DNA of 64,000 bases. Origin: Streptomyces sp. A012304. GTDB lineage: Bacteria > Actinomycetota > Actinomycetes > Streptomycetales > Streptomycetaceae. The notes under the pieces were generated by a model that had not been told where the DNA came from, did not search any database, and was given only the letters and a program-made list of their open reading frames with translations. The DNA lies in contig NZ_BQUN01000089.1 of assembly GCF_026008495.1 (NCBI RefSeq), positions 1 to 64,000 of the forward strand. Direction: 5' to 3'. Within the stretch, counting starts at the first letter, position 1. Every line of letters starts with the position of its first letter. Made by a program: the position numbers and the translations under genes. Positions 55,222 through 62,258 of this stretch are shown one piece after another.

Positions 55222-58005
55222 TCAGTCTCCCGCCACGCGCAATCCCCTGCCCGCACCCGTCACGGCCAGCGCCCCGTCCCGGTCCGTGCGCAGCACCACC
55301 GCGCCGGTGGCCCGCAGCGCCGCGACCGTGCCGGGCGCGGGGTGGCCGTAGGGGTTGTCCGCGCCGCAGGAGATCAGCGCCACCCGTGGCGCCACCGCGC
55401 GGAGCAGGTCCGGATCCTGGTAGGCGGAGCCATGGTGCGCCACCTTCAGGACGTCCACGCCATCGAGCAGCGCGGCCGCCGGTGACCGTGCCAGCGCCCG
55501 CTGCGCCGGCGGTTCCAGGTCCCCCAGCAGCAGCATCCGCAACCCGGCCGACCGCACGAGCAGCGTCACACTCGCGTCGTTCGGCCCCTCGGGTTCCGGC
55601 ATCCCCCGCGCCGCCGGCGTGGGTCCGCCCGCGAGGGTCCGAGAGCTCGGGGGAGGCCACAGCACCTCCCAGTCGAGGTCACCGAGCCGCCGCCGCTCCC
55701 CCAGCACGGCCCGTCTCAGCGGAACCTCCCGGGCCCGCGCCTCCTTCCGTACGAACTCCACCTGGTCGGCGGGTTCCTCGAACCCCGTCGTCTCGATCGC
55801 GCCCACCGCCCGCCCCCGCAGCACTCCCGGCAGCCCCGCCACATGATCGGCGTGGAAGTGGGTCAGCACGACGAGCGGGATCCTGGTGATGCCGAGGGTG
55901 CGCAGGCATCGGTCGGCGAGGGCCGGATCGGGTCCCGCGTCCACCACCACACCGGCGCCGTCGCCCGCCGCGAGCACCGTCGCGTCCCCCTGTCCCACGT
56001 CGCACATGGCGAGCCGCCAGCCCGGCGGCGGCCAGCCGGTGATCACCCGGGTCAGCGGCGGCGGCTGCACCACCACGAGCAGCAGCAGCGCCCCGCAGAC
56101 CCCGCACAGCCACGGACGGCGCACCAGCCGCCGACCGAGCAGCACCAGCCCGCCGATGACGAGGGCGAGCAGCAGTGCCCCGCCCCAACCGCCCGGCCAG
56201 TCCACTCCCGCTCCGGGCAGCGCCGCGCCGGTCCACGCGACACCCGCGATCCACTCGGCGGGCCAACTCGCGCACCAGGCCAGCGCCTTGGCCACCGGCA
56301 TCGCCACGGGCGCCGTGGCCAGCGCCGCGAAGCCCAGCACCGTGGCCGGCGCCACCGCGAACTCCACGAGGAGGTTGCACGGCACCGCCACCAGGCTCAC
56401 CCGCGCCGACAGCACCGCCACGACCGGCGCGCACAGGGCCTGCGCGGCCCCGGCCGCCGCCAGCGCCTCCGCCAGCCGCGGCGGAACCCGGCGCCGGCGC
56501 AGCGCGGCGCTCCACCGCGGCGCCACCGTCAACAGCGCCCCCGTCGCCAGCACCGACAGCAAGAACCCGTAACTCCGGGCCAGCCACGGGTCGTACAGCA
56601 CCAGCAGCAGCACCGCCGTCGCCAGCGCAGGGATCAGGGATCTGCGACGGCCGGTCGCGAGAGCCAGCAGCACCACGGCCCCGCAGGCCGCCGCCCGCAG
56701 CACACTCGGGTCGGGCCGGCACACCACGACGAACCCGAGGGTGAGCGCTCCGCCGAGCAGCGCGGTCAGCCGCAGCGGAATGCCCAGGCGGGGCGCCAGC
56801 CCGCGCCGCTCCGCCAACTGGGCCATGCCAGGCGGCCCGAGCAGCAGCGCGAGCATGATGGTCAGGTTGCTCCCCGACACGGCCAGCGTGTGCGCGAGGT
56901 CCGTCTCCTTGAAGGCCTCGTCCAGTTCCGGTGTGATCCGCGAGGTGTCCCCGACGACCAGCCCCGGCAGCAGCGCCCGCGCGTCCGCCGGCAGTCCGTC
57001 GGTGGCCGCCCGCAGTCCCGCCCGCAGCCGGCCCGCCACCCGCTGAGCCGTCGACGGCCCCCGCAGGACCACGGGACCCGCCCGCCGTTCCCGTACCCGC
57101 AGCACGGCCGCGATCCGGTCCCCGCCGGTCAGCGCGGGGGCCAGCCGCCCGGTCACCCGCACCCTCGTGGACGGCAGCAGCCCGAGCCACGTCTCCCCCG
57201 CCGGACGGCGGGCGAACCTGGCCGGTCCGCCGCTCTCCCGGCCGTCCACGACCAACAGCACCGGCGCCCGTGTCGCCACCGCCGCCCCGGTCGTCGCCTC
57301 GACCCGGCGGACCTCCGCGTCGATCAGCACCGAGTCCGCAGTGACGTGGTCGCCCTTCACCCGGGGCCGGGAGCGCCGGGGGTCGGAGGTGATCTCCACC
57401 TCCGCGGTGACCGTGGCGTACTCCCGCGCCCACCCCGGCACGGGCCCCCGCCGCAGATCGGCCCCGTGCAACCCGGCCGAAGCGGCGGCCCCGGCCACAC
57501 ACAGCAGCACCGCGGCGACAACCACCCGAGCCCGACCGATCTTCCTTCCCGACTCCGGCTCACCTCGCGCCCGACCGACGGTCCTCCCCACCTCCCGCTC
57601 ACCTCGCAGCCGACCGAGCGTCCTTCCCGACTCCGGCACATCCCCCGCCCGCCCATGCGCCCGTTCCTCCGGCTCACCCCGCGCGCGACCAAGCACCCCT
57701 CCCGACACCCCCTCACCCCGCACCGGCCCCCGCCGCACGCCCAGGAGAACACCGGCCGCGAGTACGCAGCCGAGGGCGACGCAGGTCACCAGCTCCGGCG
57801 GCGCGTCGAGTGCCAGCGCCGCCGTCGCCCAGGCCGCGAGGGCGGGCGGTACCAACCGCAGGTCCACCGGCCCTTCCTGACGCGGGTGGGCCGATCCCAG
57901 CCGTTTCCCGGAGGCGAGGTGCACGGCCTGCCGGGGACGCGAGCCGGAGACGGCGCGGTCCCCGGAACCCGGGTACGCCGACGAGGCGTTGGTCTCCTCC
58001 CTCAT
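55222..58005 (-). CDS. comEC: ComEC/Rec2 family DNA-uptake membrane protein
   Basis: This 927-residue protein has N-terminal membrane helices (about 51-90 and 161-177), a soluble OB-like domain (DUF4131), and then the competence domain with about eight helices (AHTLAVSGSNLTIMLALLLG). A C-terminal metallo-beta-lactamase domain (CDVGQGDATVLAAG, LTHFHADHVAGL, LKVAHHGSAYQDP) completes the protein. It is the DNA-conducting channel and nuclease partner in competence. ATG 58005 overlaps the comEA stop as ATGA. A 13-aa repeat expansion lies between helices 1 and 2. Its usual partner ComEA is cut by the inserted element. Confidence 0.93.
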   Translation of the reverse strand: MREETNASSAYPGSGDRAVSGSRPRQAVHLASGKRLGSAHPRQEGPVDLRLVPPALAAWATAALALDAPPELVTCVALGCVLAAGVLLGVRRGPVRGEGVSGGVLGRARGEPEERAHGRAGDVPESGRTLGRLRGEREVGRTVGRARGEPESGRKIGRARVVVAAVLLCVAGAAASAGLHGADLRRGPVPGWAREYATVTAEVEITSDPRRSRPRVKGDHVTADSVLIDAEVRRVEATTGAAVATRAPVLLVVDGRESGGPARFARRPAGETWLGLLPSTRVRVTGRLAPALTGGDRIAAVLRVRERRAGPVVLRGPSTAQRVAGRLRAGLRAATDGLPADARALLPGLVVGDTSRITPELDEAFKETDLAHTLAVSGSNLTIMLALLLGPPGMAQLAERRGLAPRLGIPLRLTALLGGALTLGFVVVCRPDPSVLRAAACGAVVLLALATGRRRSLIPALATAVLLLVLYDPWLARSYGFLLSVLATGALLTVAPRWSAALRRRRVPPRLAEALAAAGAAQALCAPVVAVLSARVSLVAVPCNLLVEFAVAPATVLGFAALATAPVAMPVAKALAWCASWPAEWIAGVAWTGAALPGAGVDWPGGWGGALLLALVIGGLVLLGRRLVRRPWLCGVCGALLLLVVVQPPPLTRVITGWPPPGWRLAMCDVGQGDATVLAAGDGAGVVVDAGPDPALADRCLRTLGITRIPLVVLTHFHADHVAGLPGVLRGRAVGAIETTGFEEPADQVEFVRKEARAREVPLRRAVLGERRRLGDLDWEVLWPPPSSRTLAGGPTPAARGMPEPEGPNDASVTLLVRSAGLRMLLLGDLEPPAQRALARSPAAALLDGVDVLKVAHHGSAYQDPDLLRAVAPRVALISCGADNPYGHPAPGTVAALRATGAVVLRTDRDGALAVTGAGRGLRVAGD
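57526..57696 (-). repeat. 39-bp (13-aa) repeats inside comEC
   Basis: Residues 104-160 read as degenerate units such as TLGRLRGEREVGR and TVGRARGEPESGR. At DNA level the 39-bp units are close copies (CTCACCTCGC and CCGACCGA recur). They lie in the loop between two membrane segments, where ComEC proteins normally have a short link. Confidence 0.75.
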
Positions 58006-58055
58006 GGCCGCACCAGGTTCCGCAGATCGGCGAAGCGCCGCTCGCCGAGAGGCAC
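58002..58055 (-). pseudogene. comEA: 3' remnant of comEA at the element junction
   Basis: Minus-strand codons VPLGERRFADLRNLVRP-stop end at 58002. This is the typical end of ComEA (last helix-hairpin-helix, usually GIGERRFADL.NLVR), and the TGA overlaps the comEC start, as comEA-comEC pairs do. Upstream of GER the likeness stops (PL where GI is expected), so the gene is broken at about 58046-58050. The missing 5' part would lie beyond the far end of the element. Confidence 0.65.
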
Positions 58056-58082
58056 CCGGCAACCTAGCAAAGCATGCAAAGC

Positions 58083-58118
58083 GGCCCCGAACCGGTGCTA
58101 CCAACACCGGCCGGGGCC
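58083..58118 (+). promoter_or_regulatory. Leader hairpin 1 of the element operon
   Basis: GGCCCCG and CGGGGCC, then CCGGTG and CACCGG, form a two-part stem capped by the loop CTACCAA. The stem is strong enough to terminate, but the identical loop in hairpin 2 suggests a recognised RNA structure. Confidence 0.55.
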
Positions 58119-58128
58119 TGACGGAACA

Positions 58129-58143
58129 CCTGCTACCAACAGG
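58129..58143 (+). promoter_or_regulatory. Leader hairpin 2, same loop, covers the ribosome site
   Basis: CCTG-CTACCAA-CAGG; the right arm is part of AGGAG (58141-58145), the ribosome site of the gene at 58153. Folding would hide it, so this may be a translational switch sharing its loop with hairpin 1. Confidence 0.5.
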
Positions 58144-58152
58144 AGACCCGCT

Positions 58153-58536
58153 ATGGCACATGCTGCCACCCGCCGCGAGCACCGCGCCAAGCGCCGTGCC
58201 CTTCGCGCCACCCTCCGCCGTCGTACGGCCGAAACCCGCGCCACCCGGCGCGCCGTTCGCGCCGTCGCCACCGGCACCCCGCAGCCCGTCCGTACCCGCC
58301 TCGTCGCGGCCGGCCTCGACGACGCCACCGCCCGCCGCTTCGCCGGCGCCTTCTCCCGGGGCCTGGTCGCCGACGACGTCCGCGAGACGAAGATCAAGCT
58401 GAAGGCCCGCGTCACCCGCCGCGTGCAGGTGAAGCTGTTCACCGCCCGCACCTTCGCCGCCCGCCTGGCCACCTACCGGCCCAAGGACCGCGTCGTCGCC
58501 GCCCGCTTCGAGCTGCTGGCGGGGGTGGCCGCGTGA
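58153..58536 (+). CDS. Arg-rich small protein, first gene of the element operon
   Basis: This 127-residue protein is extremely basic at the N-terminus (RREHRAKRRALRATLRRR), with Ala-rich helices and no membrane segment. A nucleic-acid-binding role is suggested by charge only. I do not recognise the family. ATG 58153 has AGGAG at 58141. The stop overlaps the next start (GTGATG). Confidence 0.65.
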   Translation: MAHAATRREHRAKRRALRATLRRRTAETRATRRAVRAVATGTPQPVRTRLVAAGLDDATARRFAGAFSRGLVADDVRETKIKLKARVTRRVQVKLFTARTFAARLATYRPKDRVVAARFELLAGVAA

Positions 58537-59084
58537 TGTCGAACTCCCGCCGCCGTACCACCGGCAACCGCTTCGGTCTCCTGGCCACCCCGCACCCGGC
58601 CGACATCGCCGCCGAGCACGCCGAAGCCCTCGACACCCTCGACTTCGACAAGCTCATCGCCGCAGTGCCCGACGCCGTCGACACCGCAATGCAGCAGGCG
58701 ATCCCCCACCGCTACAACCCCACCATCGCCGCCTCGATCGCCGCCGACATCACCGCCCGACTGTGCAAGGCGCGGCAGGGCGACGCCTACGAGTGCCCCG
58801 TCTGGCCCGGCCTCTGCGTCGAGACCGAGCCCGGCCACTACGACCACCACAACCACCGCAACTTCGTCACCGACAAGCGCGGCGAGCGCATGCTCGACAT
58901 CGGGTTCATCCAGTTCTCCGACGAGGAGGGCGCGGCACCGCCCAAGATCTGCATCTCCGGCATGGGCAGCGAGGACTACGACCCGTCCGAGGTGCGTGAG
59001 AAGACGGCCGAGATCCGGCGCATGCTCGACGAGGCCGACGCCATCGCCGACCGGATCATCGCGCAGCGCCGGGACGGCGCGTGA
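58536..59084 (+). CDS. Conserved element protein with a His/Cys cluster
   Basis: This protein has 182 residues from ATG 58536 (GTG 58533 also possible). The middle holds ECPVWPGLCVETEPGHYDHH, a Cys/His pattern that could bind a metal, followed by acidic DEEGAAPPKICISG. The last 40 residues form a helix. It resembles Streptomyces element proteins of the DUF6907 kind in having a Cys-Trp-His segment, but the match is uncertain. Coupled to both neighbours. Confidence 0.55.
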   Translation: MSNSRRRTTGNRFGLLATPHPADIAAEHAEALDTLDFDKLIAAVPDAVDTAMQQAIPHRYNPTIAASIAADITARLCKARQGDAYECPVWPGLCVETEPGHYDHHNHRNFVTDKRGERMLDIGFIQFSDEEGAAPPKICISGMGSEDYDPSEVREKTAEIRRMLDEADAIADRIIAQRRDGA

Positions 59085-59608
59085 CCTCCCGTAAGGCCGA
59101 GCAGGCGCCCACCCTCGCCGGGGTGGGCGCCGTGCCCCCGGCCTCTCCCAGCATCGCCGCGCTCGCCGCCTGCAACAGCGAGCTGGAGACCGCGGTCCGG
59201 GTCGCCCGTACGCTGCTCGCCGACTACGGCGACTCCAGCCGGAACGGCTTCTCCTACCCGGAGGGATACGGCGCCATCTCCGAGGCCCTCCGCCTCGTGC
59301 TCCGCGCCCTCGACGCCGAGCCGGAAGGGTCCGCAATGGTGCGGACCCCTGGCGGTGACCAGCGCTGCCCGGCCGCGCACCCCGAGGACCCCACCCCGTG
59401 CGGCGGTCCGGTCGTCGTCACCATCCTCGACCGCGACAACGGCGGCGCCGACGGGTGTGAGCACCACGGCGCCCGGCTCCTCGCCTCCCTCGACGGAGGA
59501 CGCGTCTACGCCCTCCCCGACGCCCCGGCCGGCGCTGCCATCCGCACCTTCAAGGTCGCGGGCAGCCTCCGCCCCTTCTGCTGGATGGAGCGGGGTGAGC
59601 GCCCGTGA
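59081..59608 (+). CDS. Hypothetical element protein, 175 aa
   Basis: GTG 59081 overlaps the previous stop as GTGA. The first 90 residues form an amphipathic helical region (ALAACNSELETAVRVARTLL). The second half has CPAAHPEDPTPCGGPV and DGCEHHGARLLASL, a CxxH/CxxH-like arrangement that may bind zinc. No known family comes to mind. It lies within the operon of small accessory genes and looks intact. Confidence 0.6.
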   Translation: MTSRKAEQAPTLAGVGAVPPASPSIAALAACNSELETAVRVARTLLADYGDSSRNGFSYPEGYGAISEALRLVLRALDAEPEGSAMVRTPGGDQRCPAAHPEDPTPCGGPVVVTILDRDNGGADGCEHHGARLLASLDGGRVYALPDAPAGAAIRTFKVAGSLRPFCWMERGERP

Positions 59609-59979
59609 GCAGCGAACAGCCCATGGTCACCCTCGACACCGAGGACTACGGGCCGGTCACCCTGCCCGAGCCCGGCTGGTGCGCCGGCCACACCGACCAC
59701 CGGACCGACAGCCAGCGCATCGACCTCGACCACAAGGGACACGAGCACCGCCTCACCCACGACGGCGAACTGCTGTGGACCGCATTCCTCGCCCAGGCCC
59801 CCTACGCCAGCAGCCCGCAGGCCCGCGCCCTCGGCGTGTACGTCGAGCAGGGCAGCTACGCCCACACCCTCGACGCCACCGGCCTGTACGACCTGGCCGC
59901 CTCCTTCGACGCGCACGCCGACCGGCTCCGCGAACTCGCCGACCAGCTCACCCAACTCCACGACAGCGAGGGCCAGTGA
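59605..59979 (+). CDS. DUF6907-like element protein
   Basis: This 124-residue protein starts GTG 59605, overlapping the previous stop. PEPGWCAGHTDHRTDSQRID has the Trp-Cys-x2-His pattern of small actinobacterial element proteins (DUF6907 type). A C-terminal helix with leucine heptads follows (LYDLAASFDAHADRLRELAD), able to form a coiled coil. The function of the family is unknown. Coupled to the following membrane-protein gene. Confidence 0.6.
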   Translation: MSSEQPMVTLDTEDYGPVTLPEPGWCAGHTDHRTDSQRIDLDHKGHEHRLTHDGELLWTAFLAQAPYASSPQARALGVYVEQGSYAHTLDATGLYDLAASFDAHADRLRELADQLTQLHDSEGQ

Positions 59980-60422
59980 CCACCACCGAGCAACTGTCCA
60001 CCGCGCACGCCGAGGTGAAAGCCGAGATCACCCGGACCGACACCAAAACCGGACTCCTCCTGGCGTTCGTCGGCGCCGTCCTCGCCGGAACCTGGACCGT
60101 CGCCCGCGGCCTCCCCCTGAACCTCCCCGCCTACCTCGCCGGCGGCACCGGTATCGCGCTGCTGGTCGCGGCGGCCGGACTGCTGCTGCGGTCGGTGCGC
60201 CCCAACCTGCACGGCCGCCACGGCTTCCCCCTGTGGGCCACCCTCACCCCCGAGGAGATCACCACCACCCTGACCGGCAGGGACCTCGCGGCCGACGTCG
60301 CCGGCCTGTCCCGGCTCGCGATGGTGAAGTACACCGCCCTGCGCCGCGCGGTCGACCTCACCATGGCCGGCGGCGCCCTGCTCGTCCTTGCCGCCCTGCT
60401 CGCGGCGGGCGGTGCCCTGTGA
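59976..60422 (+). CDS. Membrane protein resembling Pycsar TM effectors (PycTM)
   Basis: This protein has 148 residues from GTG 59976. Two membrane helices (about 30-50 and 55-75, TKTGLLLAFVGAVLAG and YLAGGTGIALLVAAAGLLL) are followed by a soluble segment. That segment contains LTPEEITTTLTGRDLAADVAGLSRLAMVKYTALRRAVDL, split here at AADV, and a last helix to the end. The D-TK-GLLL start, LSR.A..KY..LRRAV and C-terminal helix match the Pycsar effector TM family. No pyrimidine cyclase gene is in the window, so an Spd-like spread function in transfer is also possible. Confidence 0.6.
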   Translation: MTTTEQLSTAHAEVKAEITRTDTKTGLLLAFVGAVLAGTWTVARGLPLNLPAYLAGGTGIALLVAAAGLLLRSVRPNLHGRHGFPLWATLTPEEITTTLTGRDLAADVAGLSRLAMVKYTALRRAVDLTMAGGALLVLAALLAAGGAL

Positions 60423-60619
60423 AGCGCTCGGTAGTGGCGCGCCCGACCGAGACGGCCGCCATCCGCGCCGCGGCCCTCTCGGCCCGGCCCATCCCCCCGG
60501 TCCACACGATCCTCGCCGACATGGTCACCGCCCACCGGGCGGGCGACCAGCACGGCGTCAACCTCTGCGCGCACCTCGCCGTACGCGCCGCCGCCCCCAC
60601 GGAGGTGGGCGAAGCATGA
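60419..60619 (+). CDS. Small element protein, 66 aa
   Basis: GTG 60419 overlaps the previous stop, and the stop overlaps the next start (ATGA). The protein (VKRSVVARPTETAAIRAAAL) is Ala-rich and helical with one Cys, and has no membrane segment. No family is recognised. Its coupling on both sides supports expression. Confidence 0.55.
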   Translation: MKRSVVARPTETAAIRAAALSARPIPPVHTILADMVTAHRAGDQHGVNLCAHLAVRAAAPTEVGEA

Positions 60620-61560
60620 ACAAGCTCAAGCACGCCAGCACCTGGGCGCTGCCGGTCCTGCTGACCGTGATCGCCGTCGTGTGGGCCGTCGCCGCCATCG
60701 GCGGCATCCTCACCGCCACCGCGCACCCCGCGTTCGCGTACTCCGTCGCCGTCCTCTACGACGCCGTCTGGCTGTACGGGCTCGCGATGGAGACCGCCCA
60801 CCGCCGGCAGGGATCCAACGCCCGGCTCCCCGAGGTCGTCGGGTGGGTGTTCCTCCCCCTCACCGTCGCGGTCCTCGCCGTGCACGGCGTCCTCGCCGGG
60901 GATGCCCTCGCCGCGGCGGTCGGCGCCATCGTTCCCGTCCTCGCCAAGATGACGTTGGTCATGGCCATCGACCGCGACCGCACCCGGATCAGTCCGAGGG
61001 CGCAGGCCGCCATCGACCGCACCCGCGCCGTCACCCGTGACCGCATCGCCGTCTCCCGGGCCGTCGCCGCCGCACGCGCTGACGAGACCGTGGCCGCCGC
61101 CGGCATCATCAAGGCCTCCCGGGAGGCCGAAGCGGAAGCCATCACCACCGCCCACGACGCGTACGAGACGTACGCCGAGATCGTCGACCAGCACCCCGTG
61201 CCGGACTGGCACACCGACCTTCCCGCCCTGGTCTCGGACCGCGAGTTGGAAGCCCTCCTTGCGGGGGGTGTGCCAGAGGGTGATTCCGCTGGTGGCACGG
61301 GGGGTTTCCCGCTCACGGTCACACCCGGCGGTCACGGTTCTGGCACGCCCCCGCTGGAGGGGCCCAGGGAGGCCAACTCCCGGGCGGTCGCGCTGCTCGC
61401 CGTCGAGCTGTACGCGACCGATCCGCCGCCCTCGAAGCGGAAGTTCCGGGAGGCGATGCGGGCCGGGATGAAGGCGCGCGGGCTGACCGGCGGGTGGGAC
61501 GTGATCGACGCCCTGTACGACCGGGAGAAGGCACTTGCCGAGGGTGGTGACCCGTCGTGA
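60616..61560 (+). CDS. Spd-like transfer protein with four membrane helices (DUF2637-like)
   Basis: This protein has 314 residues from ATG 60616, with GGAGG 10 bases upstream. The first 125 residues hold four hydrophobic helices (ALPVLLTVIAVVWAVAAIGG, YSVAVLYDAVWLYGLAM, VGWVFLPLTVAVLAVHGVL, AVGAIVPVLAKMTLVMAI). A long helical region follows (about 130-195, many Ala/Arg), and then a Gly/Pro linker and a small C-terminal helical domain. This is the layout of SpdB-type proteins that help plasmid spread between mycelial compartments. Confidence 0.7.
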   Translation: MNKLKHASTWALPVLLTVIAVVWAVAAIGGILTATAHPAFAYSVAVLYDAVWLYGLAMETAHRRQGSNARLPEVVGWVFLPLTVAVLAVHGVLAGDALAAAVGAIVPVLAKMTLVMAIDRDRTRISPRAQAAIDRTRAVTRDRIAVSRAVAAARADETVAAAGIIKASREAEAEAITTAHDAYETYAEIVDQHPVPDWHTDLPALVSDRELEALLAGGVPEGDSAGGTGGFPLTVTPGGHGSGTPPLEGPREANSRAVALLAVELYATDPPPSKRKFREAMRAGMKARGLTGGWDVIDALYDREKALAEGGDPS

Positions 61561-61676
61561 AGCCGCTCACCGTCCCGGCCGTGGTCGTCTCGGCGGTCGT
61601 CCAGCCGGTCACCCTGGCGTTCGCCGCCGGTCTCCTCGCCCGCCCGCACCTGACCCGTAGGGGGTGGTCGAGGTGA
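61557..61676 (+). CDS. 39-aa membrane peptide in the transfer operon
   Basis: GTG 61557 overlaps the previous stop as GTGA and its own TGA overlaps the next GTG. VKPLTVPAVVVSAVVQPVTL forms most of a single membrane helix, followed by basic ARPHLTRRGWSR. It is shorter than most gene finders accept, but exact coupling on both sides supports it. Probably a small Spd protein. Confidence 0.55.
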   Translation: MKPLTVPAVVVSAVVQPVTLAFAAGLLARPHLTRRGWSR

Positions 61677-61993
61677 CCGAGGAGAACCCGCTCCAGAAGG
61701 CGGAAGCCGCCGTCCGCGCGGCCGAGACCGACACCGACATGGTCCGGATCGTCGCCGCCGTCCTCGCCGCCCAACAGGCCACCCAGCCCCAGCCGCCGGC
61801 GCCGACGCCGCGGTCCGTGCAGCGGCCCGTGGGCCTGTACGTCGCGGCCGGTATCGGCGGCGCCATCGCCCTCACATTCCTCGCCATGGCCGCCGCGCTC
61901 CTGGCGGTCGCCGTCGCGGTCGGCGCTGTCTGCGCGACCGTCTGCCTGCTCGTCCTCAAGAACCTGCTCGCCGACTACCAGAAGGGCCGCTGA
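61673..61993 (+). CDS. SpdD-like small membrane protein
   Basis: This protein has 106 residues from GTG 61673. An acidic, charged N-terminus (TEENPLQKAEAAVRAAETDT) and a Pro/Gln linker precede two membrane helices (about 57-92). A short tail LKNLLADYQKGR ends the protein. The size, position directly before the translocase and topology match SpdD-type proteins of Streptomyces conjugative elements. Confidence 0.6.
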   Translation: MTEENPLQKAEAAVRAAETDTDMVRIVAAVLAAQQATQPQPPAPTPRSVQRPVGLYVAAGIGGAIALTFLAMAAALLAVAVAVGAVCATVCLLVLKNLLADYQKGR

Positions 61994-61995
61994 CC

Positions 61996-62172
61996 ATGGC
62001 CGACGACCTCAACTTCAGCGACTTCACGGCCGGGGAGAAGGTACGCGTCGCCGCCCTCGTCGCCCGTATGGCCAAGCGCGGCGCGGCCGGCCCCAACGTC
62101 GACACCAGCGACCTGAGGCGGCGCATCGAGCGCATCGAGCGCCAGGCGCTCCGCCGCAAGCACAAGAAGTAG
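61996..62172 (+). CDS. DUF6257-like small basic protein
   Basis: This protein has 58 residues from ATG 61996, 2 bp after the previous stop. FTAGEKVRVAALVARMAKRG and SDLRRRIERIERQALRRKHK match the small helical family common in Streptomyces elements (DUF6257 as I recall it). Its role is unknown; basic helices suggest nucleic-acid or protein contacts. Confidence 0.65.
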   Translation: MADDLNFSDFTAGEKVRVAALVARMAKRGAAGPNVDTSDLRRRIERIERQALRRKHKK

Positions 62173-62258
62173 CCGCGCCCCGGGGCGGCCGTCCACCGGC
62201 CAGGGAAGACCGGCCACCCCGGGCCTCCACACCCCTGAAAGAGGCAGGAGACCTCATC

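Noticed and set aside
59976-62258. Complete Pycsar defence system
   Set aside because: Only a TM-effector-like protein is present; no nucleotidyl cyclase was found in the visible part of the element.
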